Shown here: one piece after another, positions 34,492 through 40,902 of the stretch
Numbering within the stretch: position 1 is the stretch's first letter
Layout: each line of letters opens with the position of its first letter
Notes under the pieces: model-generated
The model's input: the letters and a program-made list of their open reading frames with translations, nothing else
Databases searched by the model: none
What the model was told of the DNA's origin: nothing
Source: Chloroflexota bacterium
GTDB lineage: Bacteria > Chloroflexota > Dehalococcoidia > UBA2247 > RBG-13-53-26
Reading direction: 5' to 3'
DNA length: 40,902 nucleotides
Assembly (NCBI GenBank): GCA_026389585.1
Contig: JAPLHP010000087.1
Coordinates: 1-40,902, forward strand
Program-made: the position numbers and the translations under genes

Positions 34492-35748
34492 TCAGGCTAG
34501 CTCCTTTGGTTGTTTCTGGAGTGGGCTGGTTGCGTTGGCTAGTTCAGCATCGGCCTGAAGCAGTGCTACCTTGTCTGTTTTCTCCCAGGGGAGATCGAGG
34601 TCATCGCGACCAAAGTGCCCATAGGCGGCTGTTTGCTTGTATATTGGGCGGCGTAGCCTTAGTGATTCGATAATGCCGCCGGGGCGAAAATCAAAGTGCT
34701 TCCTTATCAGGCTGATGATAATTTCCTCATCTATCTTGGCGGTACCGAAGGTTTCGATGGATATGGATATTGGGTGGGCTATTCCGATGGCATAGGAAAT
34801 TTGAAGTTCGAGGCGGTCAGCAAGCCCGGCGGCAACAACGTTCTTTGCTGCATAGCGGGCGGCATAAGCTGCCGAACGGTCTACTTTAGTGGGGTCTTTC
34901 CCTGAGAAAGAGCCACCACCATGCCTGGCAATACCTCCGTAGGTATCAACCAATATCTTACGTCCCGTGAGGCCGGTGTCTCCCATCGGGCCTCCAATCA
35001 CAAATCGCCCAGTGGCATTGATGTAGTATTTGGTCTTCTTATCCAGAAGGTGGTGAGGTATTACCTTTCTTATTACCGCCTCTTGAATGTCTCGATGGAT
35101 GACATCGTTGCTAACTGTCTCGCTGTGCTGAGCAGCGATAATCACAGCTTCTACTCGTTTAGGAACACCGTGGCTGTACTCGATGGTTACTTGGGACTTT
35201 CCGTCAGGGCGTAGATAGGAGAGTGTCCCATCCTTTCTTACTTCAGCCAAGCGTTTGCAGAGTTTATGAGCCAGCGAGATAGGCAGTGGCATGAGCTCAG
35301 GGGTTTCGTTGCAGGCGAAGCCTATCATCATCCCTTGGTCGCCCGCACCCAGTGTTTCTTTCTCGTTTATATTGTTTGCCTTCTCTCGTGCTTCTATCGA
35401 GTGGTTCACTCCCATCGCGATGTCTGAAGATTGCTCCTTGACGGAGGTGATGACGCCACAGGTTTCGCCATCGAACCCATATTTGGCGCGGGTGTAGCCT
35501 ATTTCCAAAACAGTATCCCTGGCGATCCGGGGTATCTCAACATAGCAGTTAGTCGTGATCTCCCCTGTTACAATAATCAGTCCGGTGGTAGTCATAACCT
35601 CACAGGCCACTCGGGCCATAGGGTCTTTAGCCAGAATAGCATCCAGAACGGCATCAGATATCAGGTCGCAAATCTTGTCCGGGTGTCCTTCCGTAACCGA
35701 CTCGGATGTGAGCAGGTATGAAGGGGACTTCGTGAAGTTCAACGTCAT
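34492..35748 (-). CDS. metK: S-adenosylmethionine synthetase
   Basis: Makes SAM from methionine and ATP in the cytosol. The 418-residue chain has [12 protein letters not shown] (18-29), the family signature [12 protein letters not shown] and the phosphate-binding loop [18 protein letters not shown]. The variant GGGSFSGKD is normal. ATG 35748 has AAAGGAGA upstream. It follows ahcY by 38 bases, joining SAM synthesis and SAH breakdown in one transcript. The C-terminal about 25 residues extend beyond the conserved fold. Confidence 0.96.
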   Translation of the reverse strand: MTLNFTKSPSYLLTSESVTEGHPDKICDLISDAVLDAILAKDPMARVACEVMTTTGLIIVTGEITTNCYVEIPRIARDTVLEIGYTRAKYGFDGETCGVITSVKEQSSDIAMGVNHSIEAREKANNINEKETLGAGDQGMMIGFACNETPELMPLPISLAHKLCKRLAEVRKDGTLSYLRPDGKSQVTIEYSHGVPKRVEAVIIAAQHSETVSNDVIHRDIQEAVIRKVIPHHLLDKKTKYYINATGRFVIGGPMGDTGLTGRKILVDTYGGIARHGGGSFSGKDPTKVDRSAAYAARYAAKNVVAAGLADRLELQISYAIGIAHPISISIETFGTAKIDEEIIISLIRKHFDFRPGGIIESLRLRRPIYKQTAAYGHFGRDDLDLPWEKTDKVALLQADAELANATSPLQKQPKELA

Positions 35749-35786
35749 TATTCTTTTTCTCCTTTAATTGAACAGGCGGATGGAAT

Positions 35787-37058
35787 TCAAGTTCCCATTT
35801 CCCAACTCTCTAGGTATTGTCTCTGTTCGAGTGTTAGTTTGTCAATTGCGGTTCCCATTGAGCGGAGTTTTAGTCTACCTACCTCTTGGTCTATCTCCTT
35901 GGGCACGGGGTAAACCCCGGGGGAGTTTTGCTTCTTGAGGTTGAACATATACTCGGCGCAGAATGCCTGATTTGCGAAGCTCATGTCCATTACACTGGCC
36001 GGATGTCCCTCGGCCGCGGCGAGATTAATTAACCTGCCTTCGGCCAAAAGAAAAAGGTGTCTTCCGTCTTGTAAGGTGTACTCCTCAACAAAGGGGCGTA
36101 ATACTCTTTTCTTGGTTGATAGGCTTTCTAGCGCAGGAATATTGATCTCCACATTGAAATGGCCGCTATTTGCCAGGATGGCGCCGTCTTTCATAGCCAG
36201 GAGGTGAGGTTTATCTATAGCTTTCAGCCCACCGGTAATGGTGATGAAAATATCGCCGATTTTAGCTGCCTTGAGAAGCGGCATCACCTGGTATCCATCC
36301 ATAACGGCTTCAAGGGCAGGGATAGAGTTGACCTCAGTCACTATCACCTGTGCCCCCAAGCCCCGGGCGCGCATGGCTATTCCCCGTCCGCACCATCCAT
36401 ATCCACAGACCACCACATTCTTCCCGGCCCAAAGAATATTGGTGGCTCTGGTGATGCCGTCAATGGTGCTCTGGCCGGTGCCGTAGCGATTATCAAAGAA
36501 GTGCTTGGTCTCCGCATCATTTACAGCAATAATCGGATACTTTAGCTTTCCATGTTCTGCCATGCTGCGCAGCCTAACGAGGCCAGTAGTGGTCTCCTCC
36601 ATACCTCCGATGATATTCACAGCCATGGTGCTTTTGCCTTTGTGTAAGGCAGTCACTAAATCAGCACCATCGTCGATGGTGATGTGAGGTTTTTGGGCTA
36701 GAGCGGCGTTAATGTGTCTGTAGTAAGTTTTGCTGTCCTCCCCTTTTATGGCGTAGACCGGTATTCCATACTCAAGCATAGCAGCAGCTACATCATCTTG
36801 AGTGCTCAGGGGATTGGAGGCACAAAATGCCAGGTCAGCGCCACCAGCCTTAAGGGTCAGAGCCAGGTTGGCGGTCTCGGTGGTGATGTGCAAGCAGCCA
36901 GAGATTCTGGCTCCTTTAAGGGGTTTCTCCCTGGCGAATCTCTCCCTTATCAACTGCAGCACTGGCATCTCTCGTGCTGCCCATTCAATGCGCAGCTTGC
37001 CTTGTGGGGCGAGGGAATGGTCTCTTACATCGCCCTGGCTGACTGCTTTTCGGTTCAT
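35787..37058 (-). CDS. ahcY: S-adenosylhomocysteine hydrolase
   Basis: Splits S-adenosylhomocysteine into homocysteine and adenosine with bound NAD. Recognisable parts are [42 protein letters not shown] and the NAD-binding [20 protein letters not shown]; the C-terminus has the typical [20 protein letters not shown] 37058 gives 423 residues and has AAGGAGA at good spacing. The frame is open for 33 further codons upstream (to 37157) with no ribosome site and unrelated composition. It is first in a unit with metK. Confidence 0.96.
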   Translation of the reverse strand: MNRKAVSQGDVRDHSLAPQGKLRIEWAAREMPVLQLIRERFAREKPLKGARISGCLHITTETANLALTLKAGGADLAFCASNPLSTQDDVAAAMLEYGIPVYAIKGEDSKTYYRHINAALAQKPHITIDDGADLVTALHKGKSTMAVNIIGGMEETTTGLVRLRSMAEHGKLKYPIIAVNDAETKHFFDNRYGTGQSTIDGITRATNILWAGKNVVVCGYGWCGRGIAMRARGLGAQVIVTEVNSIPALEAVMDGYQVMPLLKAAKIGDIFITITGGLKAIDKPHLLAMKDGAILANSGHFNVEINIPALESLSTKKRVLRPFVEEYTLQDGRHLFLLAEGRLINLAAAEGHPASVMDMSFANQAFCAEYMFNLKKQNSPGVYPVPKEIDQEVGRLKLRSMGTAIDKLTLEQRQYLESWEMGT

Positions 37059-37166
37059 GTAATTCTCCTTTCTCTGTTGTACCAATTTTGAATTTATCTC
37101 TTTTCTATAGTTGTGAGGGGGCAATCTTCGGGGTGAGTCTTTTTTTGGTATCAACAATCATGGTGG

Positions 37167-37175
37167 ATTATATCA
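37167..37175 (-). promoter_or_regulatory. Extended -10 promoter of ahcY-metK
   Basis: On the - strand TGATATAAT (37175-37167) is a perfect extended -10 element. No good -35 is seen. Initiation near 37160 would give a leader of about 100 bases before ahcY. I compared the leader with the known SAM and SAH riboswitch cores and saw no match. Confidence 0.45.
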
Positions 37176-37229
37176 AGATTGGGGTATAAATGCTTCGATG
37201 CTTCAAATCTTGTCATATGCAAGTACGGA

Positions 37230-37760
37230 CTATGAGTCAATCAAGCCCTCCCGTAGCCACTCTAGTAATTCTTCCGTGATTTGCGGGCGGTTTGCTCTTG
37301 ATACCTGAAGTATCTTAACCCTGGAATCCTGCTTGATCTGGTCGGCCCAGGGGTGAGATTGAAGCATAATGGTGCCCAGCAGTCTCTTCCCGCTATCCAG
37401 AGCTTCCAGTATTGCCTCTCGGAAGGCAGGAGAGAATAGCTCCATCTTCCCGATCTCATCGACGACTATTATCTCGCAGTTATCAATTGCCTGTCGCAGA
37501 GCACGAACGCCAACCTTATTGAGGTTACTGGTGTCAACCCCGTACTTGCCCACTCGTTGTGGGCTACGAATGTTAACATGAGCGAGAACTGCGCTTGATC
37601 CATCTAAGGTGACTATTTCAAAACCCTGCCGTATCCCCTGATGGCGTATTTCCTGAGTGTAAAAACCTCCGGCTCTTTCCTTCACCATGGCGATTGCCTG
37701 CCTGATGATGGTGGTTTTGCCTGTGCCAGGAGCGCCACTGAGAAAGAGGGCCTGCCTCAC
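37230..37760 (-). CDS. THEP1-like NTPase
   Basis: A 176-residue P-loop nucleotide triphosphatase of the NTPase_1/THEP1 family, with Walker A GAPGTGKTT (9-17) and Walker B EIIVVDEIGKMELFS. Archaeal members hydrolyse several NTPs in vitro; a cellular role is not established. It starts at GTG 37760, overlapping the end of the DUF6485-like gene by four bases, so the pair is translationally coupled. It lies within the methionine-cycle locus but is separated from ahcY by a promoter. Confidence 0.88.
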   Translation of the reverse strand: MRQALFLSGAPGTGKTTIIRQAIAMVKERAGGFYTQEIRHQGIRQGFEIVTLDGSSAVLAHVNIRSPQRVGKYGVDTSNLNKVGVRALRQAIDNCEIIVVDEIGKMELFSPAFREAILEALDSGKRLLGTIMLQSHPWADQIKQDSRVKILQVSRANRPQITEELLEWLREGLIDS

Positions 37761-37975
37761 GAGGTTGATTCTTTCTTCGACTTCTTGGTGAAGGCTCTTA
37801 TGAATCGGGCGATAGAGCGGTCATAGGTTCTCTCGAGTTCAGGTGGGGAAAGACATCCCGGCAATTCATCAAGAGCACGGTGGTAGGATATACACTCACA
37901 GCATTTGCCTTTTCTGGTACAAGGATAGTAAGTGCAGGTACATGCTGCTTTGTTTACGTCAATGCTGCAATCCAT
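37757..37975 (-). CDS. Cysteine-rich DUF6485-like protein
   Basis: A 72-residue protein with eight cysteines (C3, C12, C14, C19, C25, C26, C28, C41), arranged as CTCTYYPCTRKGKCCECI followed by YHRALDELPGC and a C-terminal YDRSIARFI helix. This matches my memory of the DUF6485 family of small, probably metal-binding proteins of anaerobes; function unknown. ATG 37975 is preceded by AAGGAAA. It is 66 bases after core metE and overlaps the NTPase gene. Confidence 0.75.
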   Translation of the reverse strand: MDCSIDVNKAACTCTYYPCTRKGKCCECISYHRALDELPGCLSPPELERTYDRSIARFIRAFTKKSKKESTS

Positions 37976-38041
37976 ATTGATAGTTTCCTTCGTAAAACCG
38001 GATCAGGTTTATGGGAGATACCTGGTTCTTCGATTGCCCCG

Positions 38042-39070
38042 CTATATTATATAGCGTTGCCGCACTTTGTTGGAGAGCTGCACCAGGTATTCCAAGGCCT
38101 GCTCGGCTGCTTCCGGTAGGAGGGATGCCAGACCACATGATGGGGTGATCAGGCCCTGTTCCACCAGTTGTCTGAACTGGATGTCTTTTGTGGCAAGGGG
38201 TGACATTGCCTCTTCCAGACGGTCCTTGATGCTGGCTATGCTCTCCTTAGCCAAGGTTTCTTCATCGTTGGGGACAATGCCCCAGGAGATACTGCCTCCC
38301 CGTCTTAGGAAAGAGTGTACTTCAGCGGGGTATGTGCTGAGGGCATTGGGGTAGTTGTAAGCATCAAAGCTCAGGACATTGATAGGAAGACTAAGCACCA
38401 GAGGCCAGTCTGTGTTACCGCAACAGTGTATCCCCTTGAGGCCGCTGATACCAGCCAGTGTTTCCTCCAGCAGGCTGAGCACTTTCTCTGATGGCAGAGA
38501 AACAAAGGCAGAGCCAAGAGAGGTCAGATAGGGTTCGTCAACAAAAACAATGGTGTTGGGCGAAATCTGGCGCAGGGCTCTTTCCTGCCAGGAGGCTTTG
38601 AGCCGCAAGTGTCTGGCTATAGCCTCTGCCAGGGTCTCGTCATAGATGACAGGGCGTGTCCCGTCGGTAACGGAGAGTCCCTGGCTTATAGGGCCGGTCA
38701 CCTGGCCCTTAATGGCAAGGGGAGTCCCTGTGCCTGAAGCGAGGAAGGCGTGAAGGCCTGCCGCGTAATCAGAGCTGATGGCATAGTGTGTTATGTCATT
38801 GTTGAGATAAGCTGTGTATAGTTGTCCCAAGCCCAGGTCCAGATCCTGGGATTGGTCGATATAGATACGTGTATCGCCTACGGTTATTCCTGGAAAACCT
38901 TCACTGAACTGGGCATACATGTTTTCTTTGGGGGAGCGCTTGGGCAGTTGTGGCCAAGCGGGAATAGCAGTGAGGTACCGGTGGATCAGGCGACATGCCT
39001 TCTGCGGATCAGTATGGGGCATACTGCCGATAACGGTGGGTAAACAACCGAACTCAAGCTTTGCTGACAT
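38042..39070 (-). CDS. Core MetE-type methionine synthase
   Basis: A 342-residue protein covering only the C-terminal catalytic barrel of cobalamin-independent methionine synthase. Zinc ligands are visible: H215 and C217 (GIHCCGN) and C312 (TPSCGL). It lacks the N-terminal half of full MetE (about 750 residues) that binds polyglutamyl folate. Core MetE of Dehalococcoides is known to take the methyl group from methylcobalamin rather than from folate, and the same is inferred here. A uroporphyrinogen-decarboxylase-like methyltransferase is the alternative. It follows mtnP by 10 bases. An 8-bp-arm palindrome (38040-38056) covers its last codons and stop. Confidence 0.85.
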   Translation of the reverse strand: MSAKLEFGCLPTVIGSMPHTDPQKACRLIHRYLTAIPAWPQLPKRSPKENMYAQFSEGFPGITVGDTRIYIDQSQDLDLGLGQLYTAYLNNDITHYAISSDYAAGLHAFLASGTGTPLAIKGQVTGPISQGLSVTDGTRPVIYDETLAEAIARHLRLKASWQERALRQISPNTIVFVDEPYLTSLGSAFVSLPSEKVLSLLEETLAGISGLKGIHCCGNTDWPLVLSLPINVLSFDAYNYPNALSTYPAEVHSFLRRGGSISWGIVPNDEETLAKESIASIKDRLEEAMSPLATKDIQFRQLVEQGLITPSCGLASLLPEAAEQALEYLVQLSNKVRQRYII

Positions 39071-39080
39071 CAGATCTCTG

Positions 39081-39944
39081 CTACTTTACATATTTCCCTA
39101 TGAGCAGGGCCAGTTCCTTCTTCATGTGAACCGGAATATGCTCGGGTGCGGTGATTATAGCATCCTTCAGGGCGTTAGCGCATTGACATTCTCGCTTGTC
39201 AGGAACGCGGCTGATAGCCATTTCCAGAATATTCTTGGCCATTTCTACGCTTCGTTGTAAATTGGCTACCACCATCTCTACGGTTACAGACTCTTCGCTT
39301 TGATGCCAGTTGTCGTAATCGGTGACGAAGGCAAGGGTGGCGTAACAGATTTCAGCTTCTCGGGCCAGTTTAGCCTCAGGAAGGGTGGTCATGCCGACAA
39401 TGCTAGCTCCCCACGAACGGTAGAGGAATGATTCTGCCCTGGTGGAGAAGAGAGGGCCTTCGATGACGATGCAGGTGCCTCCTTTGTGAACTTTGGCCCC
39501 TGTTTTTTGAGCTGTTTCGTAGAGAACATGGCTTAGGTGTGGGCAGAATGGATCGGCGAAGCCAACGTGAGCCACCAACCCCTGCCCAAAGAAGGTATTC
39601 ACCCTGCTCTTGGTGCGGTCAACGAGCTGGTCGGGAATAACCAGGTCCAGCGGATGAATATTCTCTTTCAGGCTTCCTACTGCGCTGATGGAGATTATCT
39701 GCTCGACGCCCAGAGATTTCAGGGCATATATATTGGCTCTTACCGGGAGATCAGTTGGGCTGATGCGATGTCCCTTGCCGTGCCTGGGAAGAAAGGCGAT
39801 CCTCACTTCGTGCAAAGTACCTATGGTAATGATATCGCTTGGTTCACCAAAGGGGGTTTTCACTCTGGTTTCTTCGATATTGCTCATCCCTTCCATCTGG
39901 TAGAGCCCGCTGCCTCCGATGACGCCAATCTTAGCTTTGGCCAC
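39081..39944 (-). CDS. mtnP: Methylthioadenosine phosphorylase
   Basis: Cleaves 5'-methylthioadenosine with phosphate to adenine and methylthioribose-1-phosphate. The 287-residue chain has IGVIGGSGLY, the phosphate-binding RHGKGH (54-59), and EGPLFSTRAES followed by VGMTTLPEAKLAREAEICYA. The length fits the family. GTG 39944 has AAGGAGG five bases upstream. It sits between mtnA and core metE. It could also accept other 6-oxo- or 6-aminopurine nucleosides, but the motifs favour methylthioadenosine. Confidence 0.93.
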   Translation of the reverse strand: MAKAKIGVIGGSGLYQMEGMSNIEETRVKTPFGEPSDIITIGTLHEVRIAFLPRHGKGHRISPTDLPVRANIYALKSLGVEQIISISAVGSLKENIHPLDLVIPDQLVDRTKSRVNTFFGQGLVAHVGFADPFCPHLSHVLYETAQKTGAKVHKGGTCIVIEGPLFSTRAESFLYRSWGASIVGMTTLPEAKLAREAEICYATLAFVTDYDNWHQSEESVTVEMVVANLQRSVEMAKNILEMAISRVPDKRECQCANALKDAIITAPEHIPVHMKKELALLIGKYVK

Positions 39945-39983
39945 AGGTTCCTCCTTCTACGTCCAAAGTTGGTCCGGAAATAT

Positions 39984-40902
39984 CTAGTTGCCGAAGAGTT
40001 TCGATAGACTGACTTGGTAAGGCTTCTTCACAATGCCCTTTTCGGTGATTATTGCCGAAACATAGCGGTGTGGTGTTACATCAAAGGCCGGATTGGCCAC
40101 CTGCACTCCATCCGGGGCCACCAACACGCCCTGGATATGGGTAATCTCCTCTGGCCCTCGATTCTCGATAGGGATTTCTGCACCAGAGCGTAACCGTATG
40201 TCGATGGTTGTGGTGGGAGCAGCAACATAGAAGGGGATGGTATTCTCCTTGGCTAGAACTGCCAGAGTATAGGTACCTATTTTATTGGCTACATCCCCAT
40301 TAGCGGCAATCCTGTCAGCGCCTACTATGACGCAGCTTACGTCTCCTCTGCTCATGAAATGGCCTGCCATAGAGTCGGTGATGAGGGTAACCGAGATATC
40401 CTCATGCATTAGCTCCCAGACAGTGAGGCGTGCCCCCTGAAGAAGGGGGCGGGTCTCAGTAGCGATAACATTGATTCTTTTCCCTTGTGCTTTTGCCGCC
40501 TTGATTACGCCGAGTGCTGTGCCATATCCTGCTGTAGCCAGTGCACCTGCATTACAGTGCGTTAGGATAGTGAATCCATCGCCTATGATTTCGGCGCCGA
40601 ACCGAGAGATTTGCCTTGTGGCTTGTTTTTCACCGGTGTGAATTTTTTTTGCCTCAGCAATGAGGGCTGCCTTCATGCTGGTAATGTCCTTCTGTACCTG
40701 AGCTGCCGCCGTCATTCGCTCGATGGCGCGGAAAAGATTGACTGCGGTCGGTCTGGTGGAGGCTAATACTTCAGTGATGTGCCTTAATTCGGCGAGAAAT
40801 CTATTCTTGCTGTTGGCCTCGATGGCCTGAGCTCCCAAGGCGATCCCGTAGGCAGCGGTGACGCCGATCATGGGGGCCCCGCGAACCTTCATACCTTTGA
40901 TT
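39984..40902 (-). CDS. mtnA: Methylthioribose-1-phosphate isomerase (N-terminus outside the window)
   Basis: Isomerises methylthioribose-1-phosphate to methylthioribulose-1-phosphate in methionine salvage. C113 (ILTHCNAGALATAGYG) and D193 (IVGADRIAANGDVANKIGTY) of the active site are visible, counted from the internal ATG at 40892. That ATG lies within the conserved MKVRGAP motif and the frame stays open to the window edge (I-K-G before it). Full-length enzymes have some 40 more residues, so this gene is truncated only by the window. Its product is the next substrate after mtnP. Related eIF2B-like ribose-1,5-bisphosphate isomerases are less similar. Confidence 0.93.
   Translation of the reverse strand, partial: IKGMKVRGAPMIGVTAAYGIALGAQAIEANSKNRFLAELRHITEVLASTRPTAVNLFRAIERMTAAAQVQKDITSMKAALIAEAKKIHTGEKQATRQISRFGAEIIGDGFTILTHCNAGALATAGYGTALGVIKAAKAQGKRINVIATETRPLLQGARLTVWELMHEDISVTLITDSMAGHFMSRGDVSCVIVGADRIAANGDVANKIGTYTLAVLAKENTIPFYVAAPTTTIDIRLRSGAEIPIENRGPEEITHIQGVLVAPDGVQVANPAFDVTPHRYVSAIITEKGIVKKPYQVSLSKLFGN

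Noticed and set aside
37059-37166. SAM or SAH riboswitch in the ahcY-metK leader
   Set aside because: The leader is long enough, but I see none of the conserved core segments of the SAM-I, SAM-II or SAH classes and no terminator hairpin.
38040-38056. Palindrome over the core metE stop as a promoter or operator
   Set aside because: It contains TATAAT on the - strand, but no -35 hexamer lies 16-18 bases upstream; part of it is coding sequence (R-Y-I-I-stop).

Overview
The window is a conserved chromosomal segment of a bacterium, most likely a member of the Chloroflexota (class Dehalococcoidia or a close relative). This is inferred from the combination of genes: a pyrR-led pyrimidine operon, a complete str-S10-spc-alpha ribosomal cluster without tuf, a bifunctional PGI/PMI beside a phosphohexomutase, and a short 'core' MetE methionine synthase of the kind known from Dehalococcoides, in a locus with metK, ahcY, mtnP and mtnA. 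GTG and TTG starts are frequent and many genes overlap by a few bases. No phage, transposase, CRISPR array, rRNA or tRNA was recognised.

Bases 1-3654 are the accessory part: the tail of a possible upstream gene, a gene-free stretch with a 17-bp inverted repeat that may be a tiny MITE, a radical SAM protein with an unusual CX4CX2C cluster motif, a convergent NAD-dependent epimerase with its own promoter and a possible leader switch, and a SemiSWEET sugar transporter.

Bases 3428-11632 hold the pyrimidine operon: promoter, PyrR-binding leader, intrinsic attenuator, then pyrR-pyrB-pyrC-carB-pyrK and a YjbQ-family gene. The attenuator's 3' arm contains the pyrR ribosome binding site, so the hairpin could control both transcription and translation. 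The aspartate carbamoyltransferase is a chimera: catalytic domain, PyrI-type zinc domain without the allosteric domain, and a tail resembling an Ada-type zinc ribbon that has lost its cysteines. carA, pyrD, pyrE and pyrF are not in the window.

Bases 11975-31749 are the ribosomal super-cluster, all on the + strand behind two tandem promoters: rpsL-rpsG-fusA-rpsJ-rplC-rplD-rplW-rplB-rpsS-rplV-rpsC-rplP-rpmC-rpsQ-rplN-rplX-rplE-rpsZ-rpsH-rplF-rplR-rpsE-rpmD-rplO-secY-adk-map-infA-rpmJ-rpsM-rpsK-rpsD-rpoA-rplQ-truA-rplM-rpsI. It ends at two hairpins between convergent operons. Details worth noting are short ORFs overlapping the starts of pyrK and rplC, a 13-bp tandem duplication at the rplM start, and a truA whose best-placed start codon is ATT.

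Bases 31962-40902 are on the - strand. Reading in the direction of transcription: mtnA (cut by the window end), mtnP, core metE, a DUF6485-like cysteine-rich protein, a THEP1-like NTPase, then after a promoter ahcY, metK, a phosphohexomutase and PGI/PMI. Together these cover SAM synthesis, SAH hydrolysis, homocysteine remethylation and the first two steps of methylthioadenosine salvage.
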